A stretch of DNA of 64,000 nucleotides from Bog-756 sp963704615 (GTDB lineage Bacteria; Actinomycetota; Acidimicrobiia; Acidimicrobiales; RAAP-2). The notes under the pieces are model-generated. The model saw only the letters and a program-made list of their open reading frames with translations, ran no database searches and was not told where the DNA came from. A program made the position numbers and the translations under genes. The stretch is taken from contig OY969923.1 of assembly GCA_963704615.1 (NCBI GenBank), positions 2,480,001-2,544,000 of the forward strand, read 5' to 3'. Position 1 is the first letter of the stretch. Each line of letters starts with the position of its first letter. Positions 9,215-17,460 of this stretch are shown in pieces.

Positions 9215-9411
9215 CCTCTCGACAATGGACCTTCGTGGTGTGGGGGCTGCTGGGAACGGGAGCACTGGCCTGTGTGATCATTGCCGCCCTCACCCATGGT
9301 CGCTTCCCTGCGTTGGGCGCAGTCGTGGGTCGGATCGCCGCCAGTCGCGCCGGTCGAGGGGTTCTGGTTCTGGCCTGGATGTGGCTCGGTTGGCACGCCT
9401 TTGCCCGCTAA
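9211..9411 (+). CDS. very small membrane protein (DUF6186-like)
   Basis: A 66-residue protein with two hydrophobic segments (FVVWGLLGTGALACVII and GVLVLAWMWLGWH). The ending WLGWHAFAR recalls small actinobacterial proteins of the DUF6186 type; this is a memory-based resemblance. ATG 9211 overlaps the stop of the preceding gene by four bases, which supports both starts. It closes the membrane gene cluster that begins at 6735. Function unknown. Confidence 0.6.
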   Translation: MTSRQWTFVVWGLLGTGALACVIIAALTHGRFPALGAVVGRIAASRAGRGVLVLAWMWLGWHAFAR

Positions 9412-9567
9412 CTCCTTGGCCGGCGCCTGGGACTCTGGGGCCTATTTGTCGCTTGGCCGCCGCTTATCCTCGATACCCAAAAGCCGGTACGGTGGTTTTC
9501 GCTGCAATCGACCGGCGCTGACGGGCTCCCCCCGACCCAGGCGTCCGCCACCAGGAGATGGACCGTA

Positions 9568-10533
9568 ATGGAGCAACTCGGAGGACGCATCGCCGTTCTG
9601 ACCGGAGGTGGCGCCGGGATGGGTCGGGAACTGGTGTGCCAACTGGCGGCCGAGGGCTGCCATGTGGCCACCTGCGACGTCTCTGCCGATGCCCTGACCG
9701 AAACGAGGGAACTGGCCCTCGCGGGGGCTCCCACAGGCACCAGGTTGGCCATCCACGTTGCCGACGTCTCGAACGAGACCCAGCTCTTGGGTTTCCGTGA
9801 CGCCGTCACCACAACCTTCGCCACCGACCACATCAATTTGTTGTTCAACAATGCGGGAATAGGAGGCGGAGGGAGCATCATTACTGACGACCGGGCCGAG
9901 TGGGACCGGACATTCGGTGTCGACTGGGGTGGTGTCTACCTCAGCACACGCACCTTCCTGCCCATGCTGTTGGCCGCCGATCAGGGCCATGTGGTCAACA
10001 CCAGCAGTATCAACGGATTGTGGGCGTCGGTCGGTCCCAATACCCCACATACCGCCTACAGCGCGGCCAAATATGCCATACGAGGGTTCACCGAGGCGCT
10101 GATCACCGATTTCCGAATCAATGCCCCTCACCTCCGAGCGTCGGTGGTGATGCCCGGCCACATTGGCACGTCGATCATCATCAACTCCGGGAAGGCTCAC
10201 GGCAGCGATCCCGAGACCATGGACGGTGCTCAACTCTCGACGATGCGCGACCAGCTCGTCGGCCGGGGCATCCCCGTGGCCGAGCTGTCTGACGACGACT
10301 TACGCAAGGGCATTCAGGCGATGGCAGAGACGTTTCGGGATGCCGCCCCGACCAGCGCGACACAGGCGGCCGGCATCATCCTCGACGGTGTCCGTCAGAA
10401 CCAATGGAGAATTCTGGTCGGCGAGGATGCCGAAACCATCGATGCCGAAGTCCGGGCCGATCCCGAGCACGCCTACGACGACGAATTCTGGAACGCACTG
10501 CGGGCCCGAGGTGTGTTCGGGTTCTTCCCCTAG
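9568..10533 (+). CDS. SDR family NAD(P)-dependent oxidoreductase
   Basis: A 321-residue classical short-chain dehydrogenase. Seen: cofactor motif TGGGAGMG (residues 12-19), NNAG (94-97), Ser146/147 and the catalytic YSAAK with Tyr164 and Lys168. The Asp after beta-2 (TCDVS, residue 37) favours NAD over NADP. The C-terminal 60 residues are longer than in short family members. It begins at ATG 9568 about 150 bases after the membrane cluster, so it probably has its own promoter. The substrate is an alcohol or ketone that cannot be named. Confidence 0.85.
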   Translation: MEQLGGRIAVLTGGGAGMGRELVCQLAAEGCHVATCDVSADALTETRELALAGAPTGTRLAIHVADVSNETQLLGFRDAVTTTFATDHINLLFNNAGIGGGGSIITDDRAEWDRTFGVDWGGVYLSTRTFLPMLLAADQGHVVNTSSINGLWASVGPNTPHTAYSAAKYAIRGFTEALITDFRINAPHLRASVVMPGHIGTSIIINSGKAHGSDPETMDGAQLSTMRDQLVGRGIPVAELSDDDLRKGIQAMAETFRDAAPTSATQAAGIILDGVRQNQWRILVGEDAETIDAEVRADPEHAYDDEFWNALRARGVFGFFP

Positions 10534-10668
10534 AGCGCCGACCAGTGGCGAAGGTGCCGGCATGCGAACGACGACGGCAGAGCAGGCCTGGCAATCCCTG
10601 GTCTCGTCGAGGACGACAACGCCGCAATTCCGCTTGTCCGGTCGACGTTCTGCGTCCATGATCGACCC

Positions 10669-11478
10669 ATGGACCCAAACCAGGCGAGAGATCGCTTTCG
10701 CTCCCTGCACGTCGCGGGCACCTTCATCATGCCCAACCCGCACGACCGGGGATCGTGCCGCATCCTGACCGCGCTCGGATTTGAGGCGTTGGCCACGACC
10801 AGCGGCGGATTCGCCGCCTCGCTTGGACGTCAGGATATGAGCGTCAGTCGTGAGGAGCTCGTCGACCATGTGCAATCTCTGTGCGGCGTGACTCATCTCC
10901 CTCTCAACGTGGATGCCGAGCAGTGCTTCCCCGACCGCAACGGCGGCGTGGACCGAACGGTCGAGCTGTTGGCCGAGGCCGGAGCAGCGGGGTGTTCGCT
11001 CGAAGACTGGAACCCCACGTCCGAGAAAATCGAACCTCTTTCCGTGGCGGTTGAAAGGGTGGCGGAGGGAGCGGCGGCGGCCGACCGACTCGGCCTCACT
11101 CTGACCGCTCGAGCTGAGAACCACCTGCGCGGACAAGACGATCTCGATGACACCATCGGTCGGCTCAACGCCTACCGGGCCGTGGGCGCTCACGTCGTCT
11201 ACGCCCCCGGACTCAGCGATCCTGCGGCCATTGCCCGGATCGTCAAGGAGTGTGATGCGCCGGCAAACGTCCTCCTTCTCCCCGGTGGCCCGTCTGTGGC
11301 ACAGCTGGCAGACATCGGGGTGCGGCGTGTCTCGGTCGGAAGCTCCCTGTCCCGAATCGCCTACGGGGCACTCGCCCAGGCCGCTGAACATCTTCTGGGG
11401 TCCGGCTCACTACCCGACCAAGCATCCTTCCTGAGCGGGGGGCTCGCCTCCCGCGCTTTTGTCGCTCGCCGCGGATGA
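10669..11478 (+). CDS. isocitrate lyase/PEP mutase family protein
   Basis: A 269-residue TIM-barrel protein of the PEP mutase/2-methylisocitrate lyase superfamily. The family pattern is recognisable: FIMPNPHDRGSCRIL at the N-terminus, PLNVDAEQCF (metal-binding Asp/Glu), CSLEDW (the usual LED) and LTARAENHL. Members cleave or rearrange C-C or C-P bonds of oxoacids with Mg2+. The lyase loop KKCGH of true isocitrate lyases is absent, so this is one of the small, poorly defined oxaloacetate-hydrolase or lyase-like members. It lies 135 bases downstream of the SDR gene in the same direction. Confidence 0.75.
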   Translation: MDPNQARDRFRSLHVAGTFIMPNPHDRGSCRILTALGFEALATTSGGFAASLGRQDMSVSREELVDHVQSLCGVTHLPLNVDAEQCFPDRNGGVDRTVELLAEAGAAGCSLEDWNPTSEKIEPLSVAVERVAEGAAAADRLGLTLTARAENHLRGQDDLDDTIGRLNAYRAVGAHVVYAPGLSDPAAIARIVKECDAPANVLLLPGGPSVAQLADIGVRRVSVGSSLSRIAYGALAQAAEHLLGSGSLPDQASFLSGGLASRAFVARRG

Positions 11479-11804
11479 GATCCCGATCTGACTCTTCGAC
11501 GCAGGGGTTCGACTCAGGGGTCGACTTGCCATGAGCTGTTCACCGAGAGTTAAGCGTTCCTTCACCATTCGGCGACCCGTGGAGTGTTAAGAAATTATCG
11601 GTCCGGAGCGTGTCGGGGCTTGTCGGCCGGCCCGAGGTCGTAGCACCGTCGCGCTGGCTGACTTTCCTCTCCAGTGCGACGGTGCTCCCTCGATCCTTGC
11701 AACCCCCCGCGCCGTCCGAGAACCGACGTTCGCGGAGGATCCGCTGGTGATGATTCACCCTCTCGTATCATTGCTTGCGCTGGTCGGCGGCCGAGAGGAG
11801 AGCG
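11479..11804. other. intergenic region with strong hairpin
   Basis: No gene is supported here. It holds a long imperfect palindrome (11642-11686, described separately) and the ribosome site GAGAGGAGAG (11793-11802) of the next gene. Confidence 0.5.
11642..11686 (+). promoter_or_regulatory. 16-bp stem-loop upstream of DUF2510 gene
   Basis: AGCACCGTCGC (11642-11652) followed by GCTGG-type bases pairs with CCAGTGCGACGGTGCT (11671-11686), one G-T wobble, 13-base loop. There is no T tract on either strand, so it is either a factor-assisted terminator for the gene ending at 11478 or a structured leader. Confidence 0.4.
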
Positions 11805-12551
11805 ATGACCGCAGTCACGGGATACGCGCCACCTGTAGCCTCCGCCTTTGCCTTCCAGTGTTCGACCGATTCCACTGGACATCTCATCTGCAACAACACA
11901 TCCGGCGCCGGCATCTTCGCCGGCATCGGGGTCGTGATCCTGGTGGTCTATCTCGCTCTACTGGTGCTGGGCATCATCGCCTACGTCAAGATCATCACCA
12001 AAGCGGGTTACTCGGGGTGGTGGCTGCTGATTGGCTTGGTGCCCCTCGTGGGAATCGTTTTCTTCTTCATCTTCGCCTTCTCCAACTGGCCTGTCACTCG
12101 TGAGGTCCAGGCCCTGCGGAAACAGATGACCGGTTCGGGCGGCTATGGGGTCGGTCCGGGCGGTTACGGCGGGAGATCGGGTCCGGGTGGTCGGGGGCCA
12201 GGCCCTTTCCCCCCAGGGTCGTTCCCCTCGGGAACCGTTCCCCCGTCATCGATCCCCACTGCCTTTGTCGCGACCGGGTCTTCATCAACAGGGTCGCCGG
12301 CTCCGGAGACCACACGGCCAGGTCCCACCACCGAAACTGAGCACTCACTGGCCCACGTTCCGATTCCCACCTTCGGACAGTTCATCCGGGGAGAGCCAGA
12401 TCCAGATCCTTCGCCGACCGCCGATCCCTCGACAGCGCAATCCGAACAGCCGGGTGCGCTGCCTCCCGCGGGATGGTTTCCGGCGCCCGGTGGTCCTCCC
12501 GGGCAGATGAGGTACTGGGACGGGGCTCGCTGGACCGACCATTACCACTGA
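11805..12551 (+). CDS. membrane protein with C-terminal DUF2510 domain
   Basis: A 248-residue protein. Two hydrophobic helices (about 36-62 and 75-98) surround AGYSGWWLLIGLVPLVG, a pattern seen in small actinobacterial membrane proteins. A glycine/proline/serine-rich linker (about 110-215) leads to a terminal DUF2510 module: PAGWFPAPGGPPGQMRYWDG then ARWTDHYH. DUF2510 is a short actinobacterial domain of unknown function, often attached to membrane proteins. ATG 11805 follows GAGAGGAGAG; the upstream in-frame ATG (11775) would put that site inside the gene and is less likely. It converges with the VOC gene at 12558. Confidence 0.8.
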   Translation: MTAVTGYAPPVASAFAFQCSTDSTGHLICNNTSGAGIFAGIGVVILVVYLALLVLGIIAYVKIITKAGYSGWWLLIGLVPLVGIVFFFIFAFSNWPVTREVQALRKQMTGSGGYGVGPGGYGGRSGPGGRGPGPFPPGSFPSGTVPPSSIPTAFVATGSSSTGSPAPETTRPGPTTETEHSLAHVPIPTFGQFIRGEPDPDPSPTADPSTAQSEQPGALPPAGWFPAPGGPPGQMRYWDGARWTDHYH

Positions 12552-12562
12552 CCTCGGTCAGT
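12547..12562. terminator. short bidirectional hairpin between convergent genes
   Basis: ACTGAC-CTCG-GTCAGT (12547-12562) is a perfect 6-bp stem with a tetraloop and contains the stop codons of both converging genes (12549-12551 on + and 12558-12560 on -). A TT follows on the + side. A weak but well-placed two-way terminator. Confidence 0.4.
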
Positions 12563-13067
12563 TTGGAACCGACTTCGGAGAGGGTGATCCGAATCGGATG
12601 AGGTTGCCGTCGGGATCCGTGTGCGAGCCCTCACGCTTGCCGTAGTCGTAGTCCACGGGACCGACCACCGCCACCCCTGCTCGGCGCCACTCGTCGGCGA
12701 GCTGGTCGGCGTCATCGACATGGAGATAGAAGGCACCAGCGACCTTCCGCCGATGATCATCGCCCCCCACCAGGGCGATGATCAGGTCATCCCGTTGAAA
12801 GACGGCGTAGGCCTCGCCGTGCTGCAAGCTCGTGAATCCAAGGCGTCGATAATGATCGGAGGCACGATTGACGTCCGTCACGTTGAAGATCGGTTCGACT
12901 CCCACGATCGCCACTGCCCCGCCGGTCGCAGCGACCTTCTTCGTCCGCTGACTGTTCAGCCAGTCCAAGCAGCGATGACAGATCACGATCTCGGGCCGGG
13001 AAGGCAAACGCACGAAGTCTTCGGCCGCGGCCTTCTCACAACACGTGCAGATCGCCATGCTCGGCAT
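12558..13067 (-). CDS. VOC-family protein with N-terminal Cys4 motif
   Basis: A 169-residue protein in two parts. Residues about 4-45 contain two CxxC pairs (ICTCCEK and ICHRC) in a probable zinc-binding knuckle. Residues about 55-165 are a single vicinal-oxygen-chelate (glyoxalase/bleomycin-resistance) domain: VEPIFNVTDVNRASDHYRRL, FYLHVDDADQLADEW and HTDPDGNLIRFG. VOC half-proteins usually dimerise and bind metal or a small drug. The frame is open well beyond 13067, but the sequence upstream of that ATG looks non-coding, so 13067 (or 13058) is taken as start. Two other small Cys-motif genes lie just upstream on the same strand. Confidence 0.7.
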   Translation of the reverse strand: MPSMAICTCCEKAAAEDFVRLPSRPEIVICHRCLDWLNSQRTKKVAATGGAVAIVGVEPIFNVTDVNRASDHYRRLGFTSLQHGEAYAVFQRDDLIIALVGGDDHRRKVAGAFYLHVDDADQLADEWRRAGVAVVGPVDYDYGKREGSHTDPDGNLIRFGSPSPKSVPN

Positions 13068-13137
13068 GCTAGCCAGCCGGAGGCGGCGCAACGTTACGAA
13101 CCAATCAATTGACCGCCGCCACCGGACGGGAGACAGC

Positions 13138-13341
13138 TCAGTCGTTCGTAGTCTCGTCGTTGAAGCGCATCGCTTGCTCCATTTGCCGGAACTCAGCGAC
13201 GGTGAACTGACACGGCACCTGGCACTGCTTGTGGCACATCGAGCAGCGATACTCCGCCAGAAGGCCCTGCCTGATTGAAAGGCCGTCCGTATCCTCCCAG
13301 GCGCGTTGAACTGCCATGTCATAGACATCGGCGCCCCCCAT
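13138..13341 (-). CDS. small Cys-rich hypothetical protein
   Basis: A 67-residue protein whose middle reads YRCSMCHKQCQVPCQF, four Cys in a C-x2-C-x3-C-x3-C array that could hold a metal. The start at ATG 13341 is preceded by AAGTGGGGA, a fair ribosome site; a TTG further upstream would add 32 residues. No family recognised. It sits between two other minus-strand genes with CxxC pairs (12558 and 13459). Confidence 0.45.
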   Translation of the reverse strand: MGGADVYDMAVQRAWEDTDGLSIRQGLLAEYRCSMCHKQCQVPCQFTVAEFRQMEQAMRFNDETTND

Positions 13342-13458
13342 TCCCCACTTGAGCGAGCGAGATCGGTCGAAACGTTTTGCCCGGTCGTAGAGGCCGCCGC
13401 TTGGCAGGTCAGCGCGGGCAAACCCGCAGTCGAGCAAAAGGGGGCTTGGCCTGGTTAT

Positions 13459-13701
13459 TTACGACCGGTGGGAGAATTCAGCCAACCAGGCATCGTGGCT
13501 GGCACGGCACGAACCACACACGACTCGTGGCCTGCTCATGCCCGTCTCGACCTCGTGGGTCGTGCCTGTGACCGTGCTCATAACGGTGTGGCCGACAGGC
13601 ATCGGGGTTCTTTCCACCGTCAGGTCGATGTGGCTACCGCACAAGGCACAGAATGGATGGTTGCGTATGACCCGTTGATCTGCAGTCCGTTTTGATCCCA
13701 T
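13459..13701 (-). CDS. small HNH-like or zinc-knuckle protein
   Basis: An 80-residue protein starting at ATG 13701 behind GGAAG. It contains HPFCALCGSHIDLTVE and, 40 residues later, VVCGSCRASHD, with several His residues between. The order CxxC...H...CxxC resembles HNH-endonuclease zinc-fold proteins, but the central DH/N catalytic pattern is not clear, so nuclease activity is doubtful. Neighbouring DNA is less GC-rich than the rest of the window, which suggests acquired sequence. Confidence 0.45.
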   Translation of the reverse strand: MGSKRTADQRVIRNHPFCALCGSHIDLTVERTPMPVGHTVMSTVTGTTHEVETGMSRPRVVCGSCRASHDAWLAEFSHRS

Positions 13702-14076
13702 GGCACTTCCGAATCCGCAATTGACGATCCAATATTCTGATGATCGGCGCGCGCGACCGTCTTCTTGATCGTTTCCGTCCATTTCGTGCTGTTAGATCGA
13801 CTCCCTGTTTCATGTTGCTCTGTCCAGCTGCTTCATGCTCCTCTGTCCAGTCGGTGTTGCCGCGTCGCTCCCCCGAGTTGCGAGCGGCGATTTCCAAGCC
13901 ATGCGCCGAGACCGCGATTGTGAATCAGTCGCCCGGATGTTTGAAGGAGACCACGTCGGGTATCGCCTGCGCTTGGGGTGGGCACTCTCGTTGGGGGGCT
14001 CCCTCGTCAGCAGTGGCAGTTGGTCACTGAAGCAGGCAGTTGATTACTGACAGGTAACTATGAAGAAAGGAACCAC
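13702..14076. other. intergenic region, no gene supported
   Basis: Open frames here have no recognisable protein. A 16-base direct repeat with two mismatches (GGCAGTTGGTCACTGA at 14015 and a copy at 14035, spacing 20) lies just before the broken secreted-protein gene and could be a regulatory repeat. Confidence 0.4.
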
Positions 14077-14518
14077 ATACGACGAGCGTTACTGTTGGCA
14101 GCAGCGTTGAGCATTCCGCTTTCGGGGGCTTCTCTTGTTGCGCTGAACAGCCCGGCTTGGGCCGCAGCAAAGAAGATCACCTGTACGACAATCACGGGGA
14201 ACGCTTCTTCCACCATCACGGTGAGCAGCTGCACCGGTGGTAATACGGGGGAAGCTCAGATCCCATCAACGCGGCTACCTTGGCCACGGAGGAACGGTCG
14301 ACTGGGTGAGCGGTAGCACGACAACCATCGCTGCTCCGAGGTTGACCAAGACCTCTGCGAAGAAATGTCCCACTTCTGGAAGCAGTGCTGAGAAGTTCGC
14401 GGCCAAGGTGACCGCGGACACAGGAGACGGCATCAAGGTTCCCGGCAAGGCCGCTGGAGCGGTCTGCACCGCGCCGAGCGGTGCTGTCACTGCCCTGAAG
14501 CCTTTGACCGCGACCTGA
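14077..14518 (+). pseudogene. broken paralogue of the small secreted Cys protein at 16478
   Basis: Translation from ATA 14077 gives IRRALLLAAALSIPLSGASL, a signal peptide matching that of the gene at 16478, then KITCTTITGNASSTITVSSC and TGGNTGE, also matching. After that the homology continues only in another frame (from about 14237 onward: GGTVDWVSGSTTTIAAPRL, later GDGIKVPGKAAGAVC and ALKPLTAT), so there is a frameshift near 14240-14280. The ATG seen in the intact copy is missing here: the bases CACATATGAGACGAG are shortened to CACATACGACGAG. Lost start plus frameshift make this a pseudogene. Confidence 0.8.
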
Positions 14519-14880
14519 TCCGCCAGTATTTCTTGGCCCTTGCGCCAGGTCAGCCTGTTACGAGGGACACGGAAATCGACACGAAGAGGTCGGCTTGGAT
14601 GCCAACGACATGGGGACCGCAGGAACGGCATACGACGATCTTCTGCACACGACCCTTGAGGTGACACAGGCCTTAAGGTGACACAGGCAAGCCGCCAGGG
14701 TCACAGAACGCTGTGCGACCAGTGGCTCGAATGCCGGCGCAAACACCGCAACTCACTGGGAACGAGCTCCGTGGCTGACAGCGACAGCGCAGCCTTCTCT
14801 GACGTGACCGCGGATCGAGATTGAATGGCTCTGACGCCGAATTGTTGGTTGGATTGTTGGATTCCGGGAAGGTAAAGCCC
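14519..14880. other. intergenic region with 17-bp tandem repeat
   Basis: No gene is supported. Two adjacent 17-bp units (14655-14671 and 14672-14688; CTTGAGGTGACACAGGC and the same with one change) form a tandem repeat of unknown role, possibly the scar of a mobile element end. Confidence 0.35.
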
Positions 14881-15909
14881 GTGCGAAGCGTCACCCTGTC
14901 CCCCGGGAGCCTGCGTCGCCACGTGCGGCGGCAAGTGCAATGTTTGACCGTCCTGGTTTGCGGGACGGTGGTCCTCGCCGGCCTGGTCGTCACTGCGGCC
15001 ACTCCAGCGGCCACGGACGCCGGCGCCTCCAGCGTCACCACGACCAGTGGGCCGTATCCGGTCGGCGGCGCGGGCACCGGCTATCTCGCTGAGCTCACCG
15101 ATCCCACTGGTTCGCCGCCAGGTGTCAACCTCTCGAGCTGCAACCCGGCCGCGTCGGGGCCGCAGCAGTACCCGGTGATCCTGTTGCCCGGCACGCTGTA
15201 CGACATGGCCGACACCTGGCAAGCCCTAGGCCCGATCCTGGCCGACGACGGATGGTGTGTCTACGGGCTGAACTACGGAGCGACGGCCAGTACCACGCTG
15301 AGTGGGGGCCGAATCTGGTCAGTGGGTGACATCCCTAATTCGGCTCGCCAACTCGCCACCTTCGTAGGACAGGTGCTGGCCGCTACCGGTGCCAGCAAGG
15401 TCGACCTCGTCGGCTGGTCGCAGGGGGGCATGATGCCACGCTGGTACCTGCGCTTCGACGATGGGGCCGCCTACGTCCACGATCTGGTAGGACTGGCCCC
15501 CTCCAACCATGGGACCACTGTCGACGGCATGAGCGCCCTGTTCGATGCGGTCACCGCCCTCGGGCTGCCCGCACCCCTGACGCTGGCCCAGTGTCCGGCC
15601 TGCACCCAGCAACTGGCGGGATCGGCTTTCCTGAAGCGGCTGAACGCCGGGGGTGACACCGTGCCGGGGGTGCGCTACACCGTGATCGAGACCGAGGACG
15701 ACGAGGTGGTGACTCCCTACACTTCGGCCTTTCTGAGCGGGCCGGCGGTAACGAACGTGACGCTGCAGGACCAGTGCCCCGACGATCACGCCGACCACCT
15801 GGCCATGCCCTATGACAGCGCCGCCCTGCAGGACGTGATGCAGGCACTCGACGACGACCCATCGTTCTCGGTCGACTGCGGTCTCGGCCTCCCCGTGCTC
15901 GGTGGCTGA
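14881..15909 (+). CDS. secreted class 2-type lipase/esterase
   Basis: A 342-residue exported alpha/beta hydrolase. A basic N-terminus and hydrophobic stretch (QCLTVLVCGTVVLAGLVVTA, about residues 21-40) make a signal peptide. The mature part has PVILLPGTLYDMADTW, the nucleophile elbow VDLVGWSQGGMMPRWYL (Ser near residue 182), LAPSNHGTT, and Cys pairs QCPACTQQ and DQCPDDHADH, where the late His should complete the triad. This pattern matches actinobacterial triacylglycerol lipases of the Lipase_2 group. GTG 14881 is preferred (GGGAAGG 8 bases upstream) over TTG 14821. It lies between the two paralogous small secreted protein genes. Confidence 0.8.
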   Translation: MRSVTLSPGSLRRHVRRQVQCLTVLVCGTVVLAGLVVTAATPAATDAGASSVTTTSGPYPVGGAGTGYLAELTDPTGSPPGVNLSSCNPAASGPQQYPVILLPGTLYDMADTWQALGPILADDGWCVYGLNYGATASTTLSGGRIWSVGDIPNSARQLATFVGQVLAATGASKVDLVGWSQGGMMPRWYLRFDDGAAYVHDLVGLAPSNHGTTVDGMSALFDAVTALGLPAPLTLAQCPACTQQLAGSAFLKRLNAGGDTVPGVRYTVIETEDDEVVTPYTSAFLSGPAVTNVTLQDQCPDDHADHLAMPYDSAALQDVMQALDDDPSFSVDCGLGLPVLGG

Positions 15910-16477
15910 CAGCCACCCGGCCGAGCCGTGGTCCGGCTGCCGCTGATTCATTGTTCGGCTTCATTACTCGGCACCCAGAGCGAGGTCATCTCCGTCGAAT
16001 GGGTCAGCCGCGGTGATGGGTAGGTCCCGGCAAGCCGGTCACGCGGTCGGATCGGTGGACGCAGCCATCCCCTGTCTCCCGCCGCTGTCAGACGGGCAGC
16101 TCTGTCCGACACGGGGGAAGGTTGCCGTAGCCGAGATCGCCAAGCCGTCTTGCGCATCGAGGCAACCTCTTTACCGCGGCTTGACGGTTGATCCCGAACG
16201 GACGCACTCCGAGTCATGCATACCTGCGCAGACAAGAAACGCGCTCCAACAGCGACGTGCGGGCAGCACCTGGCCTCGGGGCAAACGCGAAATCGGGGCC
16301 AACCTCTGCGAGGAACCCTGGCTGTCAACCGAATCGGTGATCCCACAATCCTTGGAGCAGCCAAGGGGACAGACTCAGCCTGCGTCGGGGAACCGGGTTC
16401 GTGTCCCCTTGGCTACAGGAAAAGGAAAGGGGCCCAGAGCCTCGTTCGAGGATGAGCCCCTTTCCCGCAGTGTTGGA
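15910..16477. other. intergenic region between lipase and secreted protein gene
   Basis: Open frames exist but none resembles a protein. GGTGGCT-GAC-AGCCACC (15901-15917) overlaps the lipase stop and may aid termination. The terminator of the minus-strand gene lies at 16417-16465. Confidence 0.45.
16417..16465 (-). terminator. Rho-independent terminator of gene at 16478
   Basis: Read on the minus strand, GGAAAGGGGC (16465-16456) pairs perfectly with GCCCCTTTCC (16433-16424) and is followed by TTTTCC. It lies 13 bases after the stop codon. Confidence 0.8.
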
Positions 16478-16936
16478 TCAGGAAGTCGTCGCCGGCTTCA
16501 AAGCATGGATGTTGCCCGCGGAATCGATGCAGACCTCCGCCTTGAACACACCCGGAATCGGCGAGTCACCGGTGCCGCTCTGTCCAGTGACGGTGCCCTT
16601 TGCTGACTCCTCGGTCGAGCCCGCGCCGTACTTCTTGACGCAGGTCTTGGTCAGCGTCTTTGAGGACTTGAGCGTCGGCGCACCGAATGTCGTGGTGTTG
16701 CCATTGATCCAGGTAAAGGTTCCACCGCTCGCTAGTGACGAGGTGGCGACCGGCTGGGAACTTCCACCCGTGCTGCCTCCGGTACAGCCGCTCAAGGTGA
16801 TGGTGCCGCTGACAGTTCCCGTAATGGTCGTGCACGTCGTCTTCACAGTGTGGGCTCCGGCGACGCCACCGAATGCCAGCGTTGCCGCCGAAAACGGAAT
16901 CGTCAAGGCCGCGGCTATAAGTAGTACTCGTCTCAT
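16478..16936 (-). CDS. small secreted protein, intact member of a paralogous pair
   Basis: A 152-residue protein with a clear signal peptide (RRVLLIAAALTIPFSAATLA, residues 2-21). The mature chain is Thr/Ser/Gly-rich and beta-prone with conserved Cys: TTCTTITGTVSGTITLSGC, KTCVKKYG and AEVCIDSAG. No enzyme motif is visible; an exported beta-sandwich or surface protein is likely. AGGAAGG stands 9 bases before ATG 16936. The broken copy at 14077 is on the opposite strand on the other side of the lipase gene. Function unknown. Confidence 0.75.
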   Translation of the reverse strand: MRRVLLIAAALTIPFSAATLAFGGVAGAHTVKTTCTTITGTVSGTITLSGCTGGSTGGSSQPVATSSLASGGTFTWINGNTTTFGAPTLKSSKTLTKTCVKKYGAGSTEESAKGTVTGQSGTGDSPIPGVFKAEVCIDSAGNIHALKPATTS

Positions 16937-17460
16937 ATGTGATTGCCTTCCTAGGTAAGTTGCTATTGCTCTCCTACCTTCTAGAACGACACAACCCTGT
17001 CAGCGTTACGTCGCGGCCTCCGTTACCGGCAAGTAACCCGTCAGCGTCTCTGACAGCACTTCGCGTACGCCGGACTAGATGGCCCGAGAGACCCGAGGAA
17101 TCGGTTGAGAGCGGCCGCGACCAGCAGGTGGGTCCTTGCGCAGCCCGACTTAGGGAAATCGAATCTGACATAGGCGGAACCAGACAATGGCGACAGTCAA
17201 AAGATCCCACTAGGCGAGGACGGCCACACTGACAAGGCGGGAGGCAGGCGACACGATGGCCCACCGCGGAAGACACTCCCTACGTGAGTTGCTCCAGTGA
17301 ACCTCGCGATGACGGTGCGGACAGCAATCGGGATAGTTCCGGGTCAGAGTTCGTTGGCGTCCTCTCCCGACACTTTGGTAGACGTCAAAGGGCCTCCGGA
17401 TTTCTCCTGGGGCCCTTTGGCTTGGAGCGATGCTGGCGGATCGGGAGACGACCGCAGGAA
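16937..17460. other. intergenic region, leader of secreted protein gene
   Basis: Contains the upstream region of the gene at 16478 and, at 17386-17419, the hairpin following the pentapeptide gene. GTTAC-CGGCAA-GTAAC (17023-17038) is a small palindrome that might be an operator. No gene seen. Confidence 0.4.
17386..17419 (-). terminator. hairpin after pentapeptide-repeat gene
   Basis: CAAAGGGCC (17386-17394) and GGCCCTTTG (17411-17419) form a perfect 9-bp stem with a 16-base loop, about 40 bases after the stop at 17461 on the minus strand. The T tract is poor. Confidence 0.55.

Noticed and set aside
16013..16606. 197-codon + frame overlapping the secreted protein gene
   Set aside because: It crosses the terminator and the antisense of a gene with a clear signal peptide; the composition is not protein-like.
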